Under the pieces are notes generated by a model, which was not told where the DNA came from, ran no database searches, and saw only the letters and a list, made by a program, of their open reading frames with translations. The translations under genes were made by a program, and so were the position numbers. 64,000 nt of DNA from Saccopteryx bilineata (Eukaryota > Chordata > Mammalia > Chiroptera > Emballonuridae), in NCBI RefSeq assembly GCF_036850765.1, contig NC_089490.1, positions 290,824,982 to 290,888,981 of the forward strand. Reading direction: 5' to 3'. Positions 1-11,284 of the stretch are shown here, piece after piece (positions within the stretch are counted from its first letter, which is position 1; each line of letters opens with the position of its first letter).

Positions 1-2470
1 GCCTTGCCTCCCCAGAATAAATCCCAACTGATCATGATGTATGATTTTTTTCATATATTGCTAAATATAGTTTGCTAATATTTTGTTGAGAATTTTAGCA
101 TCTATATTCATCAGGGATATTGGTCTATAGCTTTCTTTATTTGTAGTGTCTTTGCCTGATTTGGAATGAGTATTATGCTTGCCTCATAAAAGGAGTTTGG
201 AAGTTTTCCCTCATCTTCAATTTTTTGAAATAGATTGAGAAGGATAGAAGTTAGTTCTTCTTTGAAAATTTGATAAAATTCACCTGTGAAGCCATCTGGT
301 CCAGAATTTTTGTTTATTGAGAGTTTGTTGATAATTGTTTCAATCTCATTTGATGAAATCGATCTGTTTTAGTTTTTCTGATTGTTCTATATTGATTTTT
401 GAAAGATTATATGTTTTGAGGAATTTATCCATTTTGCCTAGGTTGTCTAATTTTATGGCATACAGTTCTTCCTAGTATTTTCTTACAATCCTTTGTATTT
501 CTGCTGTCAGTTGTTACTTCTCCTCTTTCATTTTTAATTTTATTTGAGTCCTCTTTCTTTTTGTCTTGGTGTTTCTGGTTAAAGTTTCATCTATCTTTTT
601 CCTTTTTCAATGAACCAATGCTTGGTTTCATTGATCCTCTGTATGGTTTTTTAGCCTCTATGTTATTTATTTCTGCTCTGATCTTTATTATAACCTTCCT
701 TCTACTTCCTCTGGGTTTCACTTTTTTTTCTAGTCCTTTTAGGTGCAGGGTTTAAATGTTTTTTTCTGAGATTTTTCTAGCTTCTTAACATATGCCTGTA
801 ATGCTATGAACTTCCCTCTCTGGATTGCTTTTGCTTTGTCCTATAAATTTTGAGTTGTTTTATGTTCTTTTTATTTGTTTGAAGAAAATATTTAATTTCT
901 TCCTTGATGTCATTGTTAACCCATTTGTTACTTAATAAAATGCAATTTAGTTTCTAAGTGTTTGAGTGCTTTCAGTTTTTCTTTTCTTTAATAATTTTAA
1001 TTTATTGTGTTTACATAGATTCTAGTGTTGCTTCAAATGCATCCTCTCCTCCCCCGTATTTCCCTCAACATTTCCCTTGCTCCTCTCCCCATATCATCCT
1101 TCCACCTTTCCTTCAGGTTTATCCCATCAATCATCCTCTTTTCTCCGTCCTCTTTTCCTCTGGTCCCTTTGACCCTTCCTCTGTCTCAATTCCATTCCTC
1201 AGTTCACATTGTTCATTGGATTCTTCAAATGAGTGAGGTCATATGATATTTTTCTTTCTCTGCCTGGCTATTTCACTTAACATAATAGTTTCCATGTCCA
1301 ACCATGTTGTGACAAAAGGTAAAATTTCCTTCTTTTTCATGGCCCTATAGTATTCCATTGTTTATATGTACCACTACTTTTTAATCCACTCATCCACTGA
1401 TGGACACTTGGGTTGTTTCTAGATCTTTGCTCTTGTGAACAGTGCTGCCATAAACATGTGGGTGCATTTCTCCTTTTGAATCAGTGATATTGTGTTCTTA
1501 GGATATATTCCCAAGTGGAATGTCTGGGTGAAAAGGCAGTTCCATTTTTAATTTTTGGGGAGTCTCCATACTATTTTCCACAGTGGCTGCACTAGTCTGC
1601 ATTCCCACCCGCAGTGCAGGAGGGTTCTCTTTTCTCCACATCCTTGCCAGAAATTATAGTGTGCTGTTTTGTTAATGTGTGCCATCCTGACTGGTGTGAG
1701 GTGGTATCTGATTGTGGTTTTAATTTGTATTTCTCTAATGATCAGTTTTGCTATTGTAGTTAACTTCTATTTCAATGCTGTTGTGATCAGAGAAGATGCT
1801 TGATATGATTTCAATTTTCTCCAACTTATTAAGACACGTTTTGTGTCCTAACATGCAGTCTATCCTGGAGAATGTACCATGAGCACTTAAAAAGAATGTA
1901 TATTCTGCTGCTTTAGGATGAAAGGTTCTGAAGATATCTATTAAATCTAGTTGATCGAATGTGTCCTTTAAGTCTGCTGTTTCTTTGTTAATTTTTTTTC
2001 TTGAGGAGCTATCCCGTGATTTTAGTGCGGTATTAAAATCTCCTATTATTATAGAACTGCTGTTGATCTCAACCTTTATGCCCATCAATTCTGCTTTATG
2101 TATTTAGGTGCTCTTATATTAGGTGCATAGATATTTATAATGGTTATGTCTTCCTGTTGGATTGCTTCCTTTATCATTATGTAATGACCTTCTTTATCCT
2201 TTACTATAGCTTTTGTTTTAAATTCTACTTTGTCAGATATAAGTATTTCTACCCCAACTCTTTTTTTTGATTTCCATTTGTGTGAAATATATTTTTGCCT
2301 CCTTTTACTTTCAGTCTATGTATATCTTTTGTTTTGAGATGTGTCTCTTTTAGACAGCATATGTATGGGTCCTGTTTTCTTATCCACGCAGCTACCCTAT
2401 GTCTTTTGACTAAAGCATTTAATCCATTTACATTTAAGGTTATTATTGGTATGTAGTTGTTTATTGCCAT
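1..2470 (-). pseudogene. Decayed L1 ORF2 (endonuclease and part of reverse transcriptase), interrupted
   Basis: ORF2p is the L1 endonuclease and reverse transcriptase. The minus-strand start at 2470 gives [18 protein letters not shown], with the endonuclease Asn and the downstream KETHL Glu. A break follows near 2249. The frame at 2088-1735 carries GDFNTAL and, further on, GTFSRID and IFSDHNS, the C-terminal endonuclease motifs. Coding similarity then stops at the nested insertion and resumes left of position 972 as far as the NSGPDG (about 295) and PISLMN-like (about 120) reverse transcriptase motifs. Multiple stops show it is dead. The polymerase active site and C terminus lie outside the window. 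Confidence 0.85.
980..1741 (-). mobile_element. Nested 5'-truncated L1 3' fragment inside the older L1
   Basis: Minus-strand sequence here matches the L1 ORF2 C terminus and 3'UTR: the section complementary to the 'WHIYTMEYYSAI' and 'IDDWIKK' region lies at about 1340-1420, and a pyrimidine-rich 3'UTR complement at 1040-1200. The A-rich tail reads as T-rich at 980-1000. It lies between two halves of another L1 ORF2 whose coding would otherwise be continuous. The 8-bp string TCAGTTTT occurs at 972-979 and 1742-1749 on either side, a plausible short target duplication. Confidence 0.75.
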
Positions 2471-2591
2471 TTTATTCTTTAAATCTACTTTCCTCTTTTT
2501 CTAAAATTTCCCCCCCTTTGTTCTGTTTACAGCAGGTCCCCTAATATTTCATTGGTTTGGTTGGAATGAATTTCTTGAGTTATTATTATTA

Positions 2592-3442
2592 TTATTTTTT
2601 GTCTGAGAGGCTTTTTATTTCTCTTTCAATTTTAAATAATAGCCTTGCTAGATAGAATAGTCTTGGTTGTAGGCTCTTGTTTTGCATTACTTTGAATATT
2701 TTTTGCCATTCCTTTCTGGACTCTAATATTTCTGTTGAGAAGTCAGAAGAAATCCTTATGGGAGCTCCTCTGTAGGTAATGGTTTGTTTTTCTCTTACAG
2801 CTTTTAGTATTCTTCCTTTATCTCTTAATTTTGGTATTTTAATTATTATGTGTTTTGAAGTAGTCCTCTTTGGGTTCATCCTTAATGGTACTCTTGTGTG
2901 TCTTGAACTTGTGTGATTTTTTTCTTCATCAATTTAGAGAAATTTTCAGTAATGATTTCTTCAATCAGATTCTCTATCCCTTGATCTTTCTCTTCTCCTT
3001 CAGGAACTTCTATGATTTGGATGTTTCACTTCATGTTGTCACAGAACTATCTTAGAGTTTCCTCAGACTTTTTGAGCATCTTTTCTTTTTGCTTCTCTGG
3101 TTTCGTGCTTTTATTTATTTTGTCCTCTAAATTGCTGATTTGATCTTCAGCTTTATTCATCCTGCTTTTAATTCCTTCTAGTATGGTCTTCATTTCTGAT
3201 ATTGTCTTTGTCATTTGTGATGGATTCTTTTTTATTAGTTCAATGTCCTTCTTGATAATTGCTATCTCTTTATTTAGGTGCTCGATATGTCTATCCATTG
3301 CTGAAGTAAGATCTTTGAGCATTCTAACAATCATTATTTTGAACTCCGCATCTGGTAACTTGGTTATTTCCATCTCATTTAGATTTTTTTCTGGGGATTT
3401 CTCTTGTTGATTAATTTGGGTTGCATTTCTCTGCCTTTCCAT
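2592..3442 (-). pseudogene. Decayed L1 ORF1 (RNA-binding chaperone)
   Basis: ORF1p is the trimeric RNA-binding protein of L1 particles. A start giving MERQRNATQINQQEKSPEK lies at 3442, in a frame open from 3493 to 3047 that covers the basic N terminus and a coiled coil rich in Lys/Glu/Ile heptads. The RRM-like centre, about 3046-2880, is interrupted. A separate frame at 2879-2592 encodes the C-terminal domain with RISSDFSTEILESRKEW, the counterpart of the RNA-contacting motif in intact L1s. The N-terminal type differs from ORF1 of the young L1 at 43.5 kb, so these are different L1 lineages. Confidence 0.85.
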
Positions 3443-4672
3443 TTTGTTTGTGTATAAGAAGGGTGTGGCCACATAAGACCAATGGTGTGGCATCTGTATT
3501 CTCTAGGTGTGATCTGTCTGCAGGCCTGCCACCCCCTCTGCTGCTGCCTTGGGTGTTTGGGCATGGTGTTGTGGTGCCAGCCCAATGCTGTGTTCCTGGC
3601 AGCTTCTGCGTCACCTCCATGGGTGGGACTGCATTCACGTGCCCAGGCTGCAAGCCCTGGCTGGCCACCAGCATCCATCCCTCTCCCACTGGCTGGACTA
3701 TAGGTGGGTCAGCTCTCGTGCACCCGGCCCGCAGCTTCGGGGTGGACCACTTTTATGTGCCCTGTCCGCAACTGAGGCCAGCCCCCAGCTTCCACTTCCA
3801 CAGGCTGGACTGCACTCGCGCACCCAGGCTGCAGCCATGGCTACCTCCTGACTTCCACTTGAGCCTATGGGATCATGCTCCCACATCCCACCACTGCCTG
3901 CCCTCCGAAGAGCACTCAGCAGTGTGGGGGGTGGCAATATAGCTCAGACCTCAGCACTCAATACTGCATCCCTGATGGCTCCCTGTTTCTAAGCGATTCT
4001 TTGCTCTGACTGCAGCAGTAGAGTTTTTGTTTGGCTGGTGACTTGCTTCCCTTTGCTGGAATTGCTGGTTCCAGGAAAAATATTTACTTTAGATTTGGGG
4101 AGTGATTCAGCCCAAGGGTTAGGGAGGCTATCCTTCAAAGTGTTTCTCCTTGTGCCTCCCAGATTACACTCTCTTCCTGTACTTCAGTCCTCTCTGCTCT
4201 CCCCATCTCCCAGAGCTCCAGATGAGTGGCTGTGGAAGAGGTTTTCTGTTTGGTCCCTTTAAGACAAATCTTGGGTCTGAGAAATCTGTCTCTTTCTTGC
4301 AAACAGTATCCTGGCTTGTTTCATAGCTAAATACTGTCCATTTGCCTCTTCCAGGTTCTAGGGCTGCAGGCAGAGGCTTTGGTCCTCGGGCCCAGAACCT
4401 TCCCCTGTCCAGGAAACTCCCCTCCTGCCATGCGAGTCCCTCCGAGCTGCCACTCACTCTTGGGAGCTGGGCAGCCCTCTCTGCATTTCTGCTTTTCCTA
4501 CCAGTCTCAGTGTGGCTTCTTTGGTGATCTTTGGATATAGATTCCTCTTGGTTTAGCCCAAACTTGGTTTTTCCAGATGATTCTCTTAAAATTAAGTTGT
4601 AATCCACTTTGGTTATGGGAGGTGGAAGTTGGAATGTCCGCATACTCCATTTCTATCTTGCTTCCTTCCTGA
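3443..4672 (-). promoter_or_regulatory. 5'UTR/promoter remnant of the antisense L1
   Basis: This 1.2-kb stretch is GC-richer than its surroundings, especially 3480-3950 and 4340-4470, and lies directly upstream of ORF1 on the minus strand. That is the position of an L1 internal promoter. Open frames on both strands here, up to 173 codons, are low-information by-products of GC-rich sequence. CpG decay and a degraded YY1-like site at the outer end suggest it is not active. Confidence 0.7.
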
Positions 4673-5257
4673 ATACTCTTTATAAATAATCACTGATTTG
4701 ATTGAAGACGTATTTTGAAGTTGACCTAATTTTCAAGTGGTTATATAGTTTTAAATATTTTGTTAGTTCCTCATTATTTTGTATTGTTGTGGTTCTAATT
4801 TATTAACAACTCAAAAGAAATTATTTTTTCAATATTATTATAAAATATTTTGACCTATTTATTTCATCTCTTCACTCATTACTCCTGTTTATTTACCTGT
4901 CTGTTAGTTTACGGTTTCCATGATCACTTTAAAATTCCATGCTGAAATATGTCTCATAATACAATGCACAATGGAAGATCTCTTTATATCTCTCCACTGA
5001 AAAATAAAATAACATATTGAATTCTTTTGGGCTCATTTGTGTACTTAAAGGATAAGTATGTTTCTGTTTTTGTTGTGCTCTGTTACATTTGAAATAAAAC
5101 TCTTCATTTTACATATAACAGATTCACTGTGTATGTTAAGCTTGAAATATACATCTTCCCATGCCCCTTCCTTTTAGTAAGCCAATGAACTGACAAAGCG
5201 ACCTTCCTCAAACTTATTTAAAACATCACAATTTATGTCTAATATTCTTTTCCATAA
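4673..5257. other. AT-rich DNA, nothing recognised
   Basis: This is the flank between the 5' end of the antisense L1 and the first SINE. I see no convincing gene, repeat family or regulatory element. Confidence 0.5.
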
Positions 5258-5264
5258 CCAGAAT

Positions 5265-5651
5265 TTTTTTTTTGATGACAGAGACAGAGAGAGAGTAAGA
5301 GAGAGAAACAGATAGGGACAGATAGGCAGGAATGGAGAGAGATGAGAAGCATCAATTCTTTGTTGATGATCCTTGAGTTGTTCAATGACTTTTTTCTCAT
5401 ATATGCCTTGACCCGGGGGCTACAGTAGAGCAAGTGACCCATTGCTCAAGCCAGTGACCTTGGGCTCAAGCCAGCGACCATGGGGTCATGTCTATGATCC
5501 CACTTTCAAGCCAGTAACCCCATGCTCAAGCTGGTGAGCACACACTCCAGCCAGATGATCCCACACTCAAGCTGGTGACCTTGGAGTTTCAAACCTAGGT
5601 CCTCCATGTTCCAGTCAAACACTCTATCCACTGCGTCACCGCCTGGTCAGG
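5265..5651 (-). mobile_element. tRNA-derived SINE, long type A with expanded body
   Basis: On the minus strand it begins with a tRNA-like head (GCCTGACCAGGCGGTGACGC) and ends in a CT-rich tract and A tail. The body is unusually long. Between the head and the GGTCAAGGCATATATGAG segment it carries several imperfect repeats of a module resembling CAAGCCAGTGACCTTGGG. A 7-bp CCAGAAT occurs at 5258-5264 and 5652-5658, a weak target duplication. Divergence suggests an old copy. Confidence 0.85.
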
Positions 5652-5659
5652 CCAGAATG

Positions 5660-7250
5660 AATATTTGCCCTGTGTAATTTCCTAAATTTAAATAAAGTAT
5701 GAGTGTATTTACCATCAAATCACTACTTTATTACTGTAATTTTAAAAGTCACTTTATAAAAATCTAGTGTAATTATAAAATACAATGTTCTGATTGTTTT
5801 TAAAATAAATTTATAAAATCATAGAATTAAGGAAAATATGCACCAAATTTGAATTTATTGCCTATATATAATTTTTCTTAAAACAATTATCTCTGTGTTG
5901 TATTTTTAAATATAGAAATAAAGCATAATTGAAAAGACATGGTTTATTATTTATATATATATTTACATATTTATTAGCACATGTGTATAAGTCTATTTCA
6001 TATGTACAGCTTACAAAAATTAGGGGATATTTCAAAATGAATATGGAGCAATAAGATATTTTTTGTGAGAAGTATATTAATAAATGTAAATGTAACACTA
6101 ACAAGGTAATATTTGATACTATTTGGACTTTAATTGTTGAGCTATATCAAGCTGAATTTTATCCTGTATATATTTATAGATTGTCTTACAATCTATAAAT
6201 ATATAGAGATGTTGTTATGCAGAAATTGTTTCATAGTTCCTTGTAACACGTCAAAAATAGTAACTTTCTTATTATCAAAAGAATGTCACAACAAATTTTA
6301 TCCTAACATGGTACAAAGGATTAGGAGAATGGGTAAAGTACGGTTAGAGAAAATAAATTAAAATAAATTAAAAGCTATAGAAGTACCTTTATGTTTTGTT
6401 TAATTTAAAAAATATATAAAACTGTTATGGAAAGATTCTGATGTGATGAGTACCATCTGCTCTTACTTTGTTATATAATAATTTGCATAAAATCTATTAA
6501 GTTTGTTGTATTGCATGCTTCAGAAATTTAATAACCCGGAATTATAGATGATATACAGTACTTGGCAACAAATGTTAATAAACAGAAATTGTACTTCTAG
6601 CTAGAAATGCATATAGAAACTAATATGTAATTTTAGGGAAAATGAAACTATTGCAAATTGTTTTCATTATTCTTAGTAATTAATTTGTTCTAATTAAGAA
6701 GGTGTGATTTGTATTTGTATGCTTCTAATTCTTTTAGAGTCTTAAAGAAAATGAAGTTTCATCATTAACTTGGTTGCACATAATGGTTATCATAAAATTC
6801 TTCTTCTTAGTCTCAATTTATCTCATTCTTTTTCTCTTCTTTATAAAGTAATGAATCCATATGACATTCTCTATTAGCTTTGAAAATGAAACAGTTTTCT
6901 GGGAACAATTGTTTGTTATCCATGCAAACATGGTATCTACAAGGTCTTGGATACAAAAAAAAATTGCAATAGTTTTTATTTTCTTAGAATGTTATTATTC
7001 TTTCTCATTCAGTCTAAATTATTCCTAGGTTTAGCTTCATCTGAAGCCAAGAATACAGAAGACATATATTTCTATCAGAGTAATCTTTTAGTATAATATC
7101 TGTATTTCAGGTACATGCATTCCCTTTCTTTACTCTGCTAATACCAAGGTTATTACATAATGTAAATGTATTCAGCCTTTCATTAAGGTCCTTTATTATA
7201 AATTATACGGGTTTGAAGAATCTATACAAATTCTTTCTATGCAAGATTTT
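5660..7250. other. AT-rich DNA, nothing recognised
   Basis: About 1.6 kb of very AT-rich sequence. Open frames of 75-80 codons on both strands have biased low-complexity composition and no recognisable domains. No repeat family could be supported. Confidence 0.5.
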
Positions 7251-7254
7251 TCTT

Positions 7255-7465
7255 TGCATTCATAGATCCTTAAGCCCAAATTCAGGTTTCATCTTGTATT
7301 AGCTGAGGGACTTTAGACAAAGTTACTATCTAATCATAAGTTTCTTTTCAGGAAATATGGAAACACAATTGTAATTACTACATAGGATTAATGTGTACAT
7401 TAAATGGAATGAAAACTATGTAACCAGAGCCTGGCATAGATAAATAGCACAGCAAATGCTAGCAT
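7255..7465 (+). mobile_element. MIR SINE relic
   Basis: The order of motifs matches the ancient mammalian MIR. A 'TGAGGGACTTTAGACAAAGTTACT' type core comes first, then a CAGGAAATATGGAAA segment corresponding to the MIR 'CATCTGTAAAATGGG' part. After that come GGATTAATGTGTACATTAAA and CCTGGCATAGATAAATAGCA. It is diverged, as expected for an element older than the placental radiation. Confidence 0.65.
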
Positions 7466-7469
7466 TTTT

Positions 7470-10400
7470 AAAGCTATTCATTTTGGTGTCTGTACAAAAC
7501 TATGAAGCATTCTGTCTTTGTAAATAATAATTTGTAAGACCAAACAAATAGAAATCTTTATGTTCCTGACACATTTTACATTTAAATACTTCATTGTGTC
7601 AAACAGTGACCCAGGAGAGAGTATGAGATTCAGTGTGTGTATGTGTGTATCTGTGCACATTCTCTTTTGCATCTGCCAGCCCCATTAACAATAAATGAAA
7701 ATGTTTGAGTGATAGCAATAAAGTGTTTCTGGTATATTCTTGTGATCTCCAATTAAACAAAACCCCTTATTTTCACCCATTAATCTTTGCCAATATTGTT
7801 ATTTTTGGAGGATGCTAAAAATAATTTTGCTTTCAATTTTGAGATTTTTCTTGGAAGCCCTGGGCTTTTATTCACTTTGTAACAAAACTGAGAAAAATGG
7901 TCTTAGCCAACTTGTCAACCAACCAATCAACAACTAAATATTTAGTATATATTATGTGTCAGACTTAGATTAAAGAGCAATGAAACAGTCATGCTTCTTA
8001 TATCAAGGAGGTCTCAATTTAAGCAAATGTAAATAAATGCAGTGAAATAAAATGTTTTGTATTAAGAAGTATGTAAAAAATACTAAAGGAATAGAGAAAT
8101 TGATTGACCTTGATAACTGGTTTAGGAAAGATATGAGAGTCAATATAATCCTTGAAGTAAATCTTGAAGTATAAGAATCCACATGAAAGGGGGAAAGTAT
8201 GTCAATTCTTCAACAACAAAACAAAAGGCCTGAAAAGATTAGAAAAAGAATGATTCTTAAATGATTAAAGCCTTTATTATGTTTATTCAACATATTTACA
8301 AGATAATCATATAGCACTCCAATACAAATCAGTATTATGTTGATTAGATTGATTATTTTAGGGTTCTAAATTGGGAACAATAAACTGTATACAATAAATA
8401 TTATTTTAAAATCAAAACAATTAACTATTGAGAGTCCTCCGTAGAGTACTTGATAACAATTTTGGTATGGTTTTCCTAATTACACATAAACATACTGTAC
8501 TGAAAAAGAGAAATATTTTGCTCATGTCATATAACTAAGACATGTATGAAACTGTATTTAAGCTAAAATCCAGCTTACTAAAACTTGTTTATTTTCCTTG
8601 AGAACATACTACTTCTGACTCTTATTTTTTAATTCTTTTATTTTATCCAATTTTATTTTCATAGAATAATAAGTTTGGTGACTTGGACAGGGCTACCTAT
8701 TTTTATTACATTCTTCTTACGCAAAAACACATGTGGTGAGTACCTATGGTGACCAGTTTAATATCTTTCCAGGAATGAGAGACTTGTCAGAATACCAGAC
8801 TACTTCTACCTAATGACCTGTCTGATGAGTAAGACCCATTAGTGCACCAGGAATTGCAATGTATAACCTCAACAAATACATCTGTCATGTCTAAAGTATA
8901 TAATTAGTTACATTCCTCCTATTTCTCTAAATTAAGTTTAAAATGTTGAAACTTACTGTCAAAGCAAAAATTGAACCAAGCAATCAAGAAAGACTATTCA
9001 AGGCTATCGCAGCTGGGGAGAAGGGGGAGGACTCACTCTGGGTCCGACTCAGACAAAAGGTGGGGGGGCTACTAAGGACTGGTATAAGCTAGTAGAAAAG
9101 TACTGCAGGGCTTTAAAGGAAAGTGGTCTATGGAATATGTCCAACATATGTAGTTATTCCTGAGTCTGCAAGTTTTTCTCTTTCATTAGGCCATTTGTGT
9201 TTGCTAGGTGGATACCCATCACAGTTAGTCTTCTACCTTCTTACAGAGATAGCCAGATAGGGGCACTAATCTCCTAAAATCACATTTCATATGAAAGGTT
9301 CCCAGGTCTTTGTGGAAGATATTTCTGGGTTGTAAAACTGGCAAGAGGCTTTTTTAGAAGATTTACATCTCAGAGGGACAGAGAGTTTTGTAAGTTTTGG
9401 AGAGTAAATGCTCTAAGAAAAGAAGTTATGGTCTAAAGTCAGATTGGAGCCTGTTTAAAGTTTAATCAAACTGAGGGACCGTTAGGTCCCCAATGTCACA
9501 AAACAGGCTGATGGGCTGGAGTGCACTTTCAACATGTCATTCCTTTCTATCTCCCCTGCATTATGCCTGAACCTAGGGCTATTAAACTATACTTTGGACA
9601 CTAATAGGCTAGAAAAGTCTTTAAAGTATTTTGTTTAGATTTGCAAATTGTTTTAAAGCTAATATAGAGCATTTTAAATTGAGAAAATCCTATATATTTT
9701 AATACTTATATTTTTGCTCCCTTAAAACATTTCAAAATCTGTCTTCATCAAGAATTTGTACTTTTAGCCCTATCTTATACAATCTAAAGAAGGGCCACAA
9801 ATTCCATAAACAAATCGTGGAAAGCTCTGGTGTATAATACGCTACTGCTGCCATTTCTGCCACTGATCCTTTCTACCATGTGATATAGCTGTCGAGTATT
9901 AATTAGCTGTTAAGTGTTTTTTGGCTTTCTCTAAGCTCCAAACAGTGTCATCTTCCAATGAAGACATCCATGATAAAACCTTATACTTGCATTAACCATA
10001 GTGAATTCATATTGTTCAAGTAGATTTACTTATTTATAATCAATGTATAGTGAGTATTTGTTATATAAAACTAAATTGCATAGTGTATTTTAAGAACTAT
10101 GTATATCAGTGGTGGTAATGGACACCAGATTATGCCCTTATTTGAAAGATGTTCTCGATAAATAACTGTTGAATAATAGACCAGTTTTTAATGTCATCAT
10201 TACATATAAGAGATCCCCACTTATTTCTCCCTGTACATTATTTTTTTAAATGATTTCATGCAGACATGAAAGTTTGATTTTATCAGTAGATATTTCCAAG
10301 TTGTTTGACATAACTAATTTTGACTTATTTATTTTGTTGAATTGGACTAGACCTCTTTGCCAGCATCTACAAGACAAAATTTAATGGAAATATTTTAATA

Positions 10401-10915
10401 CAAGTTTTGGAAAATAAGAAGTCTAGGTAAACAAAAATTCTTAAAATTTTAGTTCATTTGCTTTCTGAGTTGGCTTCCTTAAATAGTTAATCATTTTTAT
10501 TTACATTATTCAGCTGATGGTATTCAGACATGAAAACAAAAATAGTAATCCTCTTAAATTCTATTAGTGAAATATTTCAGTATTGTTGAGTTCAGCCTGA
10601 AGGCAACATTTTATGAATGAGGTTGACAGTTTTTAGTAAATCAGTAGCTATATATAATTATTAAATAAACTAATAAGTGAATTAATACAAAGATATTATG
10701 AGAGGTTTGGAAAGCTCAAGATTCAAGAAAAAACCAAAACTTAAATTGGTAATAAGGTCATAGCTGTAGAAGATCAATCTGTGTTTTTTAATGTTTTCCT
10801 TAAAATAAATTATGTATTGTTCTAGAGAATATTATTTTATTTCACATTTTAACATTCTATAGGATGATATTTTATGTCTATATATGTAAACAATATTGGG
10901 AACCCAGATTAAAAA
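7470..10915. other. AT-rich DNA with possible ancient repeat traces
   Basis: About 3.4 kb without a supported gene. Around 7905-8025 a string including TTTAGTATATATTATGTGTC recalls the conserved part of MIR/L2-class repeats but is too diverged to call. Around 8490-8570 there may be a weak antisense MIR-like piece. The stretch 8990-9600 is less AT-rich and more complex (for example GGGTCCGACTCAGAC at 9040), but I could not assign it. Confidence 0.4.
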
Positions 10916-10925
10916 GAATAGAACT

Positions 10926-11280
10926 GGCCCTGGGCCCTGGTCAGTGGCTCAGTGGCTAGAGCATTGGACTGGCATGTGGATATCCCAGGTTGATCCCTGG
11001 TCGAAGCACACAAGAGAAGCAACTATCTGTTCCTCCTCCCCTCCCTCTCACTTTTTTCCCTATTCCCCTCCCACAGTCAGTGGCTCAATTGTCAAGTGTG
11101 GCTCTTGGCACTGAGGATAGCTTGGTTGGTCTGATTGCATCAGTCTCAAGTGCTAAAAATAGCTCAATTGATTTAAGCATCAGCCAAGACAGAGGTTGCT
11201 GGGTAGATCCCAGTCAGTGTGCAGGTGGGAGTCTGTCTCACTCTCTATTTCTCTTGCTTAAAAAAAAAGTAGAAAATAAG
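10926..11280 (+). mobile_element. tRNA-derived SINE type C, older single-module form
   Basis: The head GGCCCTGGTCAGTGGCTCAG, the B-box-like CCAGGTTGATCCCTGG and the CACACAAGAGAAGC segment match the other type C copies. The pyrimidine tract, the 'TCAAGTGCTAAAAATAGCTC' body, GTAGATCCCAGTCAG and an A tail follow in order. Divergence is high. The 22-nt duplication found in the younger copies at 30, 50, 53 and 58 kb is absent. Confidence 0.85.
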
Positions 11281-11284
11281 CCTT

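Larger units (their letters stand above)
1..4672 (-). mobile_element. Old antisense LINE-1 with 5' end, running off the left edge
   Basis: Read on the minus strand this is a non-LTR retrotransposon in the order 5'UTR, ORF1, spacer, ORF2. The 5' boundary is near 4672, where the minus strand reads AGCAAGATAGAAATGGAG, a decayed version of the YY1-like start seen in mammalian L1s. ORF1 and ORF2 remnants are recognisable by translation but carry stops and frameshifts, so the copy is inactive. The window edge cuts it inside the reverse transcriptase domain, so its 3' end and target duplication are not visible. A second L1 fragment is nested in its ORF2. Confidence 0.9.

Noticed and set aside
3411..3942. 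Frames of 92-173 codons in the antisense L1 5'UTR
   Set aside because: The sequence is the L1 promoter region. The frames overlap on both strands and have no recognisable family.
9000..9600. Possible exon or conserved element in a more complex stretch
   Set aside because: There is no sustained open frame, and no splice sites or recognisable domain could be supported from sequence alone.
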